From Sphingomonas yabuuchiae (lineage in GTDB: Bacteria > Pseudomonadota > Alphaproteobacteria > Sphingomonadales > Sphingomonadaceae), in contig NZ_LDTF01000031.1 in assembly GCF_001477495.1 (NCBI RefSeq), forward strand, positions 1 through 40,753: a DNA stretch of 40,753 nucleotides. The letters run 5' to 3'. Within the stretch, counting starts at the first letter, position 1. Every line of letters begins with the position of its first letter. The notes below the pieces were generated by a model. That model was not told the origin of the DNA and did not search any database. It was given only the letters and a program-made list of their open reading frames with translations. Shown piece after piece: positions 25,539-33,750 of this stretch. The position numbers were made by a program, and so were the translations under genes.

Positions 25539-25850
25539 ATGTTTAGCTTCGCTTTGTGTACAGGCTCGGGTTTCTGGTTGTCTGCGGCGCAAGCTGACTA
25601 TTGTGCCGTTAGGCCTACGGCGGTCATCGTTCATACAAACCAGATTGTGTATTTCACGGCAGAAAATGTTTGCATTGACTGGTGTCAATTGCCGCCGGGG
25701 TGGTCTGACGCAACGAAGGACCGGGCTTTCTCGCTTCTCACAACGGCGATCGCCCAAAATCGAGTTGTTACTCTATTCTTTGCATCGGGGTGTGGCAGGC
25801 AGCCAGTGTACGCTGAGCCCGAGGTCGTCATACTTAACCGAGATCGGTGA
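25539..25850 (+). CDS. Small exported protein, type I family
   Basis: The 103-residue product, starting MFSFALCTGSGFWLSAAQAD, has a signal peptide cut near AQA-D; AAGG stands 6 bases upstream. The mature part follows the type I plan: early strands (TAVIVHTNQIVYFTAENV), a Cys pair, then an amphipathic helix (RAFSLLTTAIAQNRVVTLFF), and a late Cys (ASGC). It is the first of the series of small secreted proteins running along the type IV secretion genes. The frame is open further upstream, but the signal peptide fixes the start. OB-fold toxin B subunits share this helix-strand-Cys order; this is inference. Confidence 0.7.
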   Translation: MFSFALCTGSGFWLSAAQADYCAVRPTAVIVHTNQIVYFTAENVCIDWCQLPPGWSDATKDRAFSLLTTAIAQNRVVTLFFASGCGRQPVYAEPEVVILNRDR

Positions 25851-25893
25851 AATTGTCCTGTTCACGTTAAACCGTTTTCGTGGAGTTATCCAA

Positions 25894-26235
25894 ATGTGGC
25901 GCGCCATAAAATATTGTCAAATCTGTGCAATCGCCCTGGCTGCGGTGGGGTGGCCAAATGTCGCGTTTGCGGAAGGAGCCGTGTCTGGAAAAATTGCAGT
26001 CATTCAGTCTTATAAAGGGCATAATGGCTTGCTGGTTCAGATAAGCACGGCTCCGGTAAACCCGGACGGATGTCCATCCTCAAGCTGGTACATATTTCCC
26101 GATGATTCACCAAGATCTGCATTTGTCCAGGGTGCAATGCTAACTGCAATGCACAGCGGAAGGCCAATATGGGTGATGCTCTCAGGGTGCTATGAGAACT
26201 ATCCCATGATCAAACATATCAGCCTTCTGCCGTAA
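25894..26235 (+). CDS. Small exported protein, type I family
   Basis: The product is 113 residues from the ATG at 25894, with TGGAG as ribosome binding site 7-8 bases before. The signal peptide (CAIALAAVGWPNVAFAE) precedes GAVSGKIAVIQSYKGHNG. The middle holds NPDGCPSSSWYIFPDD, the helix SAFVQGAMLTAMHSGRPIWV and the late Cys in MLSGCYEN. NPDGC matches the NPDKC found at the same place in the two genes at 27418 and 27811. It is spaced 43 bases from the gene before and probably co-transcribed. Confidence 0.72.
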   Translation: MWRAIKYCQICAIALAAVGWPNVAFAEGAVSGKIAVIQSYKGHNGLLVQISTAPVNPDGCPSSSWYIFPDDSPRSAFVQGAMLTAMHSGRPIWVMLSGCYENYPMIKHISLLP

Positions 26236-26285
26236 CATATTGGTGCTTAGATATGGTTTTTCATATTTTGTTCACAGGTGGGGCG

Positions 26286-26657
26286 ATGTGGCGGCGTTTT
26301 GGATTGTCTAGCGCCTTTCTGCTTTCGTTCATCGCGATGACCAATTCCGCATCGGCGGAAGTGTTCACGTGCTTGGCGGACCCTTCAAAGCGGCTTTCGA
26401 TTGACTCCGGCGGCAGTGTCCTGGTGGATATCGATGGGGCGGGGATCATCAACATCTGTTCTTTGTCGAATGGTGATCGGGGTGTTACCAAGGAGGCTTG
26501 TGCCGGTTGGTATAGCACGCTCCTGACATATCGCTTCCAGAAGGCCAAAGCGCGTTTGTATTTCAACCAGGAATATTATGGGATGGCCGGCGTAACGAGC
26601 TGTCCGGCATTGGGCGATTGGCATGCTCGCACGCCTTATTACATCGAGCCGGGCTGA
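26286..26657 (+). CDS. Small exported protein, type II family
   Basis: The product is 123 residues from the ATG at 26286 after AGGTGGGG. The signal peptide (GLSSAFLLSFIAMTNSASAE) precedes VFTCLADPSKRLSIDSGGSV. The type II hallmark is IICSL-type sequence (INICSLSNGDRGVTKEACAG), then WYSTLLTYRFQKAKARLYFN, then a late Cys and a DWHARTPYYIE end. The gene at 37875 aligns with it over its whole length, and the broken gene at 36350 aligns through the two central Cys residues. The C-x(13)-C-x-x-W spacing resembles SubB-like B subunits. Confidence 0.72.
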   Translation: MWRRFGLSSAFLLSFIAMTNSASAEVFTCLADPSKRLSIDSGGSVLVDIDGAGIINICSLSNGDRGVTKEACAGWYSTLLTYRFQKAKARLYFNQEYYGMAGVTSCPALGDWHARTPYYIEPG

Positions 26658-26765
26658 CATTCTGGCCTTTATCGTCCCGGCATATGGCAATAAAGGCTTG
26701 CCGGGTAGCGGCGTGGCTTATTTGCGGTCCCCGCTCTACGTCATTCAATACAAGGGGTGGGTTGC
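26658..26765 (+). promoter_or_regulatory. Leader of virB2 with an inverted repeat
   Basis: GCCTTTAT at 26665-26672 and ATAAAGGC at 26690-26697 form a perfect 8-base inverted repeat with a 17-base spacer, in the only sizeable gap before the secretion genes. It may be an operator. AAGGGG before the ATG at 26766 is the ribosome binding site of virB2. Confidence 0.35.
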
Positions 26766-27086
26766 ATGCGCCTTATAAAGTCCGGTCGCTTTTCGATTGC
26801 GACGATCACTTTTGCCAGCGCCTCGCTCGCTCGCGCGCAGGAATTTGGTGGCGATCCGGCAGGGTCGGGTGTGATCGTCGGCGCTGTTCACTGGCTTCAG
26901 GGTACTCTCCTCGGCACCGTTGCCACCGTTGCTGCTGTCATCGCCGTCGCGGTCGTCGGCTTCATGATGCTGACGGGGCGCATCAACTGGCGCTATGGCG
27001 CAACGGTTATTCTAGGCTGTTTCATCCTGTTCGGTGCGGCCAGCATCGTCGCCGGAATTCAGTCGACTGCCACGCTGGGTGGGTAA
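26766..27086 (+). CDS. virB2: VirB2-type pilin
   Basis: The 106-residue major pilin subunit of a type IV secretion system. The signal peptide (FSIATITFASASLARAQ) is cut near ARAQ-E, and the mature part has two membrane helices (LLGTVATVAAVIAVAVVGF; ATVILGCFILFGAASIVAG) joined by a short polar loop (TGRINWRYG), the TrbC/VirB2 layout. Known VirB2 proteins assemble the pilus with a phospholipid. The ATG at 26766 was preferred over a GTG at 26757 because of spacing to AAGGGG. virB3 follows after 3 bases. A second virB2-like gene lies at 35897. Confidence 0.9.
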   Translation: MRLIKSGRFSIATITFASASLARAQEFGGDPAGSGVIVGAVHWLQGTLLGTVATVAAVIAVAVVGFMMLTGRINWRYGATVILGCFILFGAASIVAGIQSTATLGG

Positions 27087-27089
27087 GCC

Positions 27090-27374
27090 ATGAGCGACCT
27101 TGACCAGGACCATTTGTTTGTCGCCTTGACCAGGCCACAGATGTTTGCCGGTGTCACCTATAGCTATTTCACAGCCAATGCGGTGGTTGCGACGGAATTA
27201 TTCCTGCTGTTCCGTTCCATCTGGGTGCTTGTGGCTGCAGTCTCGATCCATCTCGTTGGCGTCTTGCTTTGCGTACGCGAGCCGCGCTTCTTCGACCTTT
27301 GGCTGACCAAAGTCGGGCGATGCCCCCGCGTACGCAATCATCGCATCTGGTCTTGCAATTCCTATAAACCGTAG
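27090..27374 (+). CDS. virB3: VirB3 inner-membrane protein
   Basis: The product is 94 residues. The start DHLFVALTRPQMFAGVTYSY and the end RFFDLWLTKVGRCPRVRNHR are VirB3 signatures, with two membrane segments between (VVATELFLLFRSIWVLVAAV, IHLVGVLLC). VirB3 sits in the inner membrane beside VirB4. GGGTGGG lies 7 bases before its ATG. Confidence 0.9.
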   Translation: MSDLDQDHLFVALTRPQMFAGVTYSYFTANAVVATELFLLFRSIWVLVAAVSIHLVGVLLCVREPRFFDLWLTKVGRCPRVRNHRIWSCNSYKP

Positions 27375-27417
27375 ATGTACGGAATTTCATTATTTAAGGG
27401 ATACCACGGGGCGCAGC

Positions 27418-27765
27418 ATGAAATTTGTAAAATCTCGATTTTTGGCCGGCATGCTGTTGACGGCTGCAGTCCAATCTGCGGCCTGCGCCGATGGTGGTAG
27501 CGGAGCCATGATTCCGACCGGCGTGACCGCAGAAGGCGGCAATATTTACATATCTGGCAAGAATCTCAACCCAGACAAATGCGCCATGGATACGGTCGCA
27601 ATTGTGCGAGCCGCCAACACGGATGAAGCCAATCGCATGATGAGCCTGGCTGTTTCGGCCATGCTCTCAAGGCATAAGATTTCCATGTGGTTCATTGGGT
27701 GCGCGCCCGTTCCATGGGCTCCTTCAGCGCCGCAGGTGGTCTCGGTCGCGCTGAGCGATGGATGA
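27418..27765 (+). CDS. Small exported protein, type I family, inside the virB operon
   Basis: The product is 115 residues. The signal peptide (GMLLTAAVQSAACADGG) could be cut by signal peptidase I; the Cys makes a lipoprotein possible but the box is poor. The mature part holds PTGVTAEGGNIYISGKNLNPDKC, whose final NPDKC is a family mark, then the helix MMSLAVSAMLSRHKISMWFI, the late Cys (GCAPVPWAPSAP) and a strand end. The gene at 27811 is its close paralogue, a recent tandem duplication. It lies where virB5 might be expected in other operons (between virB3 and virB4 or after virB4). Confidence 0.75.
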   Translation: MKFVKSRFLAGMLLTAAVQSAACADGGSGAMIPTGVTAEGGNIYISGKNLNPDKCAMDTVAIVRAANTDEANRMMSLAVSAMLSRHKISMWFIGCAPVPWAPSAPQVVSVALSDG

Positions 27766-27810
27766 GGCGTGCCGGGGCAAAATGGATAGTTTCAATGCTA
27801 GGGGGGGCAT

Positions 27811-28158
27811 ATGTCGAAGTGGAAGGTTTTCGCGACTGGGTCATTGCTAGCGCTTGCCAGTATTTCGGAGCCGGCTAGCGCGTTCGGCTTTGCCGGTTCG
27901 ATAGTGCCCAAGTCGGTTCACGCGGAGGGCGGCTGGATCTACCTGTTCGGCAGCTTCAGCAACCCCGATAAATGCGCCACGAGCGATGTACTGATCATCA
28001 ACGCTGCCAATTCGGAGGAGTTGGCGCGAATGACCAGTATGGCGATTACAGCGAAGACAACGGGCAAGCCGTTGAGTATCTGGGTCGACGGCTGCCAATC
28101 GGTGCCCTGGTTCCCCAATGCGCCCAAGGCCTATGCCATGGCGATGGGCGACCGGTAG
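27811..28158 (+). CDS. Small exported protein, type I family, inside the virB operon
   Basis: The product is 115 residues. The signal peptide (FATGSLLALASISEPASA) is followed by FGFAGSIVPKSVHAEGG, then NPDKCATSDVLIINAANS, the helix MTSMAITAKTTGKPLSIWV and DGCQSVPWFPNAPKAYAM. Length, NPDKC, late Cys and the VPWxPxAP end match the gene at 27418. CTAGGGGGGGC before the ATG is a strong ribosome binding site. It is followed after 27 bases by virB4. Confidence 0.75.
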   Translation: MSKWKVFATGSLLALASISEPASAFGFAGSIVPKSVHAEGGWIYLFGSFSNPDKCATSDVLIINAANSEELARMTSMAITAKTTGKPLSIWVDGCQSVPWFPNAPKAYAMAMGDR

Positions 28159-28185
28159 AGCGATAGCAAAGGCCTGCCTGTTTCA

Positions 28186-30567
28186 ATGCCGGATCACATT
28201 ATGACAGGTCTATTGCCTGCCCTGACACGAGACCCGAAGGTCGTAAGCCGGGAGAAGCCGGTCGGCGCGCATCTTCCCTACGCCCGGCAGGTCGATCCCC
28301 ATACGCTCGAGACGCGCGATGGCCTGCTCATGCAGGTCATCCACCTACGTGGCCTGTTGTTCGAGACGGCCGACACCGACGAGTTGAACTATCGCAAGCG
28401 GTTGCGTGATGCGATGTTGCAGGCGATCGGATCTTCGAACTTCGCCATTTACCACCATATCGTACGGCGTCGCGTCGATGTGTCGCTGGATGGCGAATTC
28501 ACCGACCCATTCTCCGCACGATTGGACACCGCCTGGCAGGCCCGGCTCGCCGGGCGACGCCTATACGTCAACGACCTGTATCTCACGCTGGTGCGTCGCC
28601 CACTCCAGGGGCGCATCGGCGTTCTCGACAAGATCCGCGCGAGCTTTTCGAAGCAGGGGTCAGAGGCGGGCGCCCATGATCTACGCCAGCTCGATACCGC
28701 CCGGGATGCATTGATCGCAGCGCTGGGGAGCTACAGCCCCCGATTGCTCGGTACCTATGATACGCCGGAGGGGACGTGCTCCGAGCCTTTGGAGTTCCTG
28801 TCCGATCTGCTCAACGGAGAGATGCGGCCCGTTCTCCTGCCCATGCAGGATGTTGGGCATTATCTGCCCTATCGTCGCATCAGCTTTGGTCAGGAAACGG
28901 TCGAACTGGGGCCCGCAGGGCGTTCTGATCGCGGCTTTCTGGGGCTGGTGTCGATCAAGGATTATCCGGGACAGACCAGTGCCGGTATGTTCGACGAACT
29001 GCTCCGGCTTCCGCTCGAACTTGTGCTGTCCCAGTCCTTCGGCTTCACCGACCGCCAAGCGGCGCTCGGCCGGATGAACCTGGCGCTCCGGCGCATGCGA
29101 TCGGCGGAAGACGAGGCCGTCAGTCTGCGCGCGAACCTGTCGGAGGCCAAGGACGAGGTGGCTGCTGGCCGTGCCGCCTTTGGCGAACACCATATGACGA
29201 TCGGAGTGCGTGGCGACACGCCTGCCGAAGTCGATGCTGGCATTGCCGAAGTACAGGCCACGCTCGCGGAATTGGGCATTATCGCCGTACGCGAGGACAT
29301 TGCACTCGAACCCGCCTTCTGGGCGCAGTTTCCGGGCAACTTCAAATACATTGCCAGGCGGGGTCTGATATCCACAGCCAATTTCGCCGGGCTGGCGAGT
29401 GGGCATAATTTCGCGCTGGGCCAGGAACAGGGCAATCACTGGGGGCAGGCCATCTCCCTGCTGGAGACGACCGCCGCAGGCCCCTATTATTTCAACTTCC
29501 ACCAAGGCGATCTGGGCAACTTCACGATCATCGGCCCGTCGGGTTCGGGCAAGACCGTCGTCCTGAACTTCCTCTTGGCCCAGGCCCGTAAGGTCGATCC
29601 CCGGATCGTGTTCTTTGACAAGGACCGCGGCGCCGAGTTGTTCGTGCGAGCGATTGGCGGGCGCTATGATGTGTTGCGTCCCGGACTGCCCTCCGGGCTC
29701 AACCCTCTGATGCTCGGCGATACGCCTGCCAATCGCCAGTTCCTGATCGAATGGCTGTCGCAATTGGCTGGCAATGTCGATCTTGAGGAGGTCGGACGGA
29801 TCAAGGATGCAGTCGACGCCAATTACCGTGCGCCTGCCGATTTTCGGCGCCTGCGTCATCTGGTCGAGCTGTTCCGGGGCGATCGGCGCCCGCAGTCGGG
29901 AGATTTGTGGTCACGGCTTCGCCCATGGTGGGGGGAAGGCGAGCGTGCCTGGCTGTTCGACAATGCGGTGGACACAACCGACCTTGCCGTGCGGGCTGTC
30001 GGCTTCGACATGACGCAGATCCTAGACGATCCCACCGTCCGCACGCCGGCCATGATGTATCTCTTCCACCGGGTCGAGGACCGGCTCGATGGCACGCCGG
30101 CCATCATCGTCGTCGACGAAGGCTGGAAAGCGCTAGACGACGACATCTTCGTGCGGCGGATCAAGGATTGGGAAAAGACGATCCGCAAACGCAACGGCAT
30201 CGTCGGCTTCGCCACGCAAAGCGCGCAGGATGCACTGCAGAGCAAGATCGCCAGCGCGATTATCGAGCAGGCCGCGACGCAGATCTTCATGGCCAATCCA
30301 AAGGCCCAAGAAGCGGATTATGTCGGCGGCTTCGGCCTGTCGGCGCATGAGTTCGAACTGGTGCGCTCGCTGCCTGACAGCGCGCACTGTTTCCTGATCA
30401 AGCATGGCAATGAAAGTGTCGTCGCGCGTCTCAATCTCAGTGGTGAGCGGGAAATGCTGACCATTTTGTCCGGGCGAGAGCGTACGGTGCGTCTGCTCGA
30501 TGACATTCGCGCAGAGGTTGGCGACGATCCCGATGCATGGCTGCCGCGCCTTCTGGAGAAGGCCTGA
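28186..30567 (+). CDS. virB4: VirB4 ATPase
   Basis: The 793-residue conserved motor of type IV secretion. The amino half (RQVDPHTLETRDGLLMQVIH) matches CagE/TrbE-type VirB4. Walker A is GPSGSGKTVVLN near residue 450, Walker B is IIVVDEGWKAL near 640, and KRNGIVGFATQSAQDAL and QIFMANPKAQ are further family motifs. VirB4 energises pilus assembly and substrate transfer at the inner membrane. The ATG at 28186 has no clear ribosome binding site; a second in-frame ATG at 28201 is possible. Its stop overlaps the virB6 start (TGATG). Confidence 0.93.
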   Translation: MPDHIMTGLLPALTRDPKVVSREKPVGAHLPYARQVDPHTLETRDGLLMQVIHLRGLLFETADTDELNYRKRLRDAMLQAIGSSNFAIYHHIVRRRVDVSLDGEFTDPFSARLDTAWQARLAGRRLYVNDLYLTLVRRPLQGRIGVLDKIRASFSKQGSEAGAHDLRQLDTARDALIAALGSYSPRLLGTYDTPEGTCSEPLEFLSDLLNGEMRPVLLPMQDVGHYLPYRRISFGQETVELGPAGRSDRGFLGLVSIKDYPGQTSAGMFDELLRLPLELVLSQSFGFTDRQAALGRMNLALRRMRSAEDEAVSLRANLSEAKDEVAAGRAAFGEHHMTIGVRGDTPAEVDAGIAEVQATLAELGIIAVREDIALEPAFWAQFPGNFKYIARRGLISTANFAGLASGHNFALGQEQGNHWGQAISLLETTAAGPYYFNFHQGDLGNFTIIGPSGSGKTVVLNFLLAQARKVDPRIVFFDKDRGAELFVRAIGGRYDVLRPGLPSGLNPLMLGDTPANRQFLIEWLSQLAGNVDLEEVGRIKDAVDANYRAPADFRRLRHLVELFRGDRRPQSGDLWSRLRPWWGEGERAWLFDNAVDTTDLAVRAVGFDMTQILDDPTVRTPAMMYLFHRVEDRLDGTPAIIVVDEGWKALDDDIFVRRIKDWEKTIRKRNGIVGFATQSAQDALQSKIASAIIEQAATQIFMANPKAQEADYVGGFGLSAHEFELVRSLPDSAHCFLIKHGNESVVARLNLSGEREMLTILSGRERTVRLLDDIRAEVGDDPDAWLPRLLEKA

Positions 30568-31781
30568 TGGCCATAGGCTGCGCGATCTCGCCCGCTCCCG
30601 ACAGCTTTGCTTCGAGCCTGCTGGGGTATCTCGATTGTCAGGCGGTCACTCTGGGGGCACAAGGCTTTCAGGCGCTGGCGGCACCGGGATCGAGCGTCTC
30701 GTTGCTCCTGGCAGCGCTGCTGACGATCTTTGTCGCGCTGATCGGCTACCGCATGCTGTTCGGCGAGACGCCTGGCGTGCGGGAAGGCGTACTCAGCATC
30801 GCCAAGATTGGCATCGTGCTGGCCTTTGCGACGAGCTGGCCTGCCTATCGCACCGTCGTCTTCGATGTAGTACTTCGGTCCCCAGCCGAGCTTGCCGGCG
30901 AGATCGGCAGGCCTGCTGGCCTGCCCGGCGCTACCGGGGGACTTGCCGCGCGCATGGACGAGGTCGATCGGTCCTTGCGCATACTTGCAATCTACGGCGT
31001 CGGCGTGCCCACCCGTGAGCAGGTGGAGCAGGCCAATGGGGTGGCACCACCCCTGTTTGCAAATTTCGATGTCTTTGCGCTCGGCGCAGCGCGCGTCGCC
31101 TTTCTGATCGGCAGCCTTGGCGCCTTTGCGTTAGTGCGTCTCGTTGCCGGTCTGCTGCTAGCGCTGGGGCCGCTTTTCATCGCCTTTTTGCTGTTCCCGG
31201 TAACGCGGGGGCTGACCGAAGGCTGGGTCCGGGGGCTGCTGACGGCGACGTTGGGGGCCGCTGCTGCGGCCATCGTGTTGGGCATTGAGCTCGCCCTTCT
31301 CCAGCCATGGCTGACGGATCTCGTCACGCAGCGTGCCAGTCGCATTGCTATTCCCGGCATTCCGGTCGCCTTGTTGGCGACAACGATGATCTTTGCCCTT
31401 ACCACGGCTGGTGTGCTTGCCGTGATCGCAAAAATCGCCTTCACGGTGCGGTTTCCTGCCCTAGCCTGGCGAACCTTCGAACCTGCCCCGGCATCCGCAG
31501 GCGACGCGAACAAGATGATTAGGGATGTCAGCACGCCAGGGCCAGCGAACATGGTTTCGCGGTCCCGGGCGATGGCTATCGCTGACAGCGTAGCGGCTTC
31601 GCAGCGCCGGGAGGAGAATGGGGCAAGCTCCGGAATCTCGCGTGCCCATCTGGTCGGGGGGAGTCTGCAAAAGGCTACCAATACGTCAGAAGTCGTTACC
31701 CGGCCCCTCGGCCAGAGTTTCCGCCGGAGGGTGCAGGGCCGCGTTTCAGGCAGTGTGGTACGGCGAAATACTGGCTCTTAG
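30567..31781 (+). CDS. virB6: VirB6 polytopic inner-membrane protein
   Basis: The product is 404 residues with about six membrane segments (SLLLAALLTIFVALIGYRML, LSIAKIGIVLAFATSWPAY, VAFLIGSLGAFALVRLVAG, LLLALGPLFIAFLLF, AAAAAIVLGIELALL, TMIFALTTAGVLAVI). TSWPAYRT and ALGPLFIAFLLFPVTRG are typical of TrbL/VirB6. It is thought to line the inner-membrane part of the channel. The last 90 residues are polar and Ser/Arg-rich. Its start overlaps the virB4 stop. Confidence 0.9.
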   Translation: MAIGCAISPAPDSFASSLLGYLDCQAVTLGAQGFQALAAPGSSVSLLLAALLTIFVALIGYRMLFGETPGVREGVLSIAKIGIVLAFATSWPAYRTVVFDVVLRSPAELAGEIGRPAGLPGATGGLAARMDEVDRSLRILAIYGVGVPTREQVEQANGVAPPLFANFDVFALGAARVAFLIGSLGAFALVRLVAGLLLALGPLFIAFLLFPVTRGLTEGWVRGLLTATLGAAAAAIVLGIELALLQPWLTDLVTQRASRIAIPGIPVALLATTMIFALTTAGVLAVIAKIAFTVRFPALAWRTFEPAPASAGDANKMIRDVSTPGPANMVSRSRAMAIADSVAASQRREENGASSGISRAHLVGGSLQKATNTSEVVTRPLGQSFRRRVQGRVSGSVVRRNTGS

Positions 31782-31818
31782 TCCGGCGATTTGAGCAATT
31801 ACCGAAGGGGGGCATTTT

Positions 31819-32197
31819 GTGATTTTGAGAAGACTGAGGTGCAGCTTAAAGCTGTTTACTACGCTTTTGGTAGCTAGCTTCGCAGCAGCTCCTGTTTTGG
31901 CGGGGCGGCAAGCGGGAAGCGTCGTCTACGTATCCGCAGATCGGACCTTTGGTAAGGGTGTCATCACTTTTAGGTTAGCCGGGGGGGCGCCGACGGAAAA
32001 GCCATCATGTGCCTCGGCTGACGATTTGCGGTGGGCCCTAAATGTGGGCAGCGGTTCGACGGCGGACCAGTATATATATATATTCCTCTCTGTTGTCGGC
32101 TATGGCCGGTGGGTGGAAAGTTACTATTGTTGGAACCGGGCAATGCTCTACGGCATCATGGCTCGAAGACATAGCGTACGTAGAAGTCAGTAAGTGA
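31819..32197 (+). pseudogene. Small exported protein, type I family, frameshifted at a (TA)6 repeat
   Basis: The GTG at 31819 starts MILRRLRCSLKLF, a signal peptide (LLVASFAAAPVLAG) and a typical type I front (GSVVYVSADRTFGKGVITFR; SCASADDLRWALNVGSG). After TADQ comes TATATATATATA at 32071-32082. As written, the frame goes on as IFLSVVGYGRWVES and ends at 32193 without the family end. One more TA unit (or two fewer) would give SSLLSAMAGGWKVTIVGTGQ, then CSTASWLEDIAYVEVSK ending at 32197, an exact type I C-terminus with helix, VTI strand and late Cys. The gene is therefore off as sequenced; slippage could switch it on. It sits between virB6 and virB8. Confidence 0.75.
32071..32082 (+). repeat. 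(TA)6 simple repeat inside a coding region
   Basis: Six perfect TA units in an otherwise GC-balanced gene. The tract marks the exact place where the reading frame of the type I gene is lost. Dinucleotide repeats of this kind can gain or lose units by polymerase slippage; six units is short, so the rate may be low. Confidence 0.85.
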
Positions 32198-32252
32198 ACA
32201 TTGTAGAAAGTTGGAGGCACTCATCGGGGTGCACGGGTAAGGGCGTTTGATT

Positions 32253-33026
32253 ATGACGAAGGCTGCCAAGCGGTCCGAGAAGGCCTATTTCGCACAGGGC
32301 GCGACCTGGGCGCAGGATCGTCAGGATGCTTTGCAGACGTCGCGGCGCGTGGCGTGGATCATTGCGTCCGTCGCTGTCGTCATCGCCCTTTGCGAAGCCC
32401 TGGCGCTCGTCATCCTCATGCCGCTGAAAACGGTAGTACCCTATACATTGATGGTCGACCGGCAGACGGGATTTGTGCAAGCGCTCAAGCCGCTCGATAC
32501 GCAGCTCGTGTCTGGTGACAAGGCGCTGACCCAGTCGTTCCTCGTGCAATATGTCATTGCGCGTGAGGGCTATGACCGGGACACGCTGCAAGCCGATTAT
32601 CGCAAGGTCGGGCTCTGGTCGACCGGTCAGGCGCGCGCCGATTATGTCGCTGCGATGCAGGCATCGAACCCCGACAGCCCCCTTGCCCGGCTCCCGGCCT
32701 CGACGCTGATCGACGTCCAGGTGAAGAGCGTCACGCCGATCGGGAAGAATGTCGCGATGGTACGCTTCGAAACCCGGCGCCGCGATGCTGGCGGGCAGAT
32801 CCAGCCCGGCCGGGCCTGGGTCGCTGCGATCCGCTATGGTTATTCCGGCGAGCCGCTGAGCATCGCCGATCGCTTCGTCAATCCGCTCGGGTTCCAGGTG
32901 CAGCGCTATCGCCGCAGCGAAGAGGTTCTGCCTGCGCCTGACCCGGTCACCGTACCGTCACCGGTCACCCTGGCCCCGGTGCCGAACAACGTGGCGCAAG
33001 CCCCGCTGCGAGCGCCGCAGCCGTGA
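32253..33026 (+). CDS. virB8: VirB8 assembly factor
   Basis: The product is 257 residues from the ATG at 32253; a TTG at 32247 is a less likely start. A short cytoplasmic part (AYFAQGATWAQDRQDAL) precedes one membrane helix (VAWIIASVAVVIALCEALAL). The periplasmic NTF2-like domain holds VVPYTLMVDRQTG, LVQYVIAREGYD, VKSVTPIGKNVAMVRFET and NPLGFQVQRYRRS, all VirB8 marks. A Pro/Val-rich tail (PDPVTVPSPVTLAPVP) closes the protein. VirB8 bridges inner and outer parts of the channel. Its stop overlaps the virB9 start (GTGA). Confidence 0.92.
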   Translation: MTKAAKRSEKAYFAQGATWAQDRQDALQTSRRVAWIIASVAVVIALCEALALVILMPLKTVVPYTLMVDRQTGFVQALKPLDTQLVSGDKALTQSFLVQYVIAREGYDRDTLQADYRKVGLWSTGQARADYVAAMQASNPDSPLARLPASTLIDVQVKSVTPIGKNVAMVRFETRRRDAGGQIQPGRAWVAAIRYGYSGEPLSIADRFVNPLGFQVQRYRRSEEVLPAPDPVTVPSPVTLAPVPNNVAQAPLRAPQP

Positions 33027-33748
33027 CCTGGCGCATCCTTGCCGTTGCCCTGACACTGAGCATCGCTAGCGGCACTACACAGGCGCAAATGATGGCGTGG
33101 TCGGGCGGGGGGGATAACCGCATCCAGTCGATCGAGTATCGCAACAATCAGGTCGTGCGCATCCGGGCCGCGCCGGGATATCAGGTGACGATCGAACTGG
33201 CGCCGGACGAGCGGATCGAGAGCGTCGCCTTAGGCGACAGCGGTGCTTTCCAAGTGACCGCGAACAAGGCAGGCAACCTGTTGTTCGTCAAGCCGGTCCA
33301 GGCCGACATCTCTACGAACCTCACCGTCGTGACCGATGTTCGGACCTATAATTTCGAACTGGTCGGCGTGGCGGAAGCGGGGGGCGATCTGCCCTACGCC
33401 ATCCGTTTCAGTTACCCATCTGCTGGCGGCATGAGCCCGCAAGGCATGCCCGGTGGGGCGGTGCAGGGCAAGGTGATCGGCAAATACAAGCTCTCTGGCC
33501 ATCGTACACTCTTGCCCGAAGCCATTAGCGACGACGGCACTCGGACCTTCATCGAGTGGTCGGCCGATGGTCCGCTCCCTGCGGTCTACAGCGTTGACAC
33601 TGACGGCCGGGAGACACTCGTCAATGGCAATATGCGGGGCAAATTCTTCGTGATCGATGGTGTCTCCCCGCGTCTGGTCTTCCGGGTCGATCGGCATCGC
33701 GCGCGAGCCGATCGGATCGACATGACCGAAGAGGAAGAAGGAAAGTAA
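33023..33748 (+). CDS. virB9: VirB9 outer-membrane complex protein
   Basis: The product is 241 residues starting at a GTG that overlaps virB8. The signal peptide (ILAVALTLSIASGTTQAQ) is followed by the amino domain (VVRIRAAPGYQVTIELAPDE, NLLFVKPVQADISTNLTVVT) and the carboxy CagX/VirB9 domain (HRTLLPEAISDDGTRTFIEW, GNMRGKFFVIDGVSPRLVFR). It forms the periplasmic and outer-membrane ring with VirB10 and, in most systems, the lipoprotein VirB7, which was not found here. Confidence 0.92.
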   Translation: MTWRILAVALTLSIASGTTQAQMMAWSGGGDNRIQSIEYRNNQVVRIRAAPGYQVTIELAPDERIESVALGDSGAFQVTANKAGNLLFVKPVQADISTNLTVVTDVRTYNFELVGVAEAGGDLPYAIRFSYPSAGGMSPQGMPGGAVQGKVIGKYKLSGHRTLLPEAISDDGTRTFIEWSADGPLPAVYSVDTDGRETLVNGNMRGKFFVIDGVSPRLVFRVDRHRARADRIDMTEEEEGK

Positions 33749-33750
33749 GC

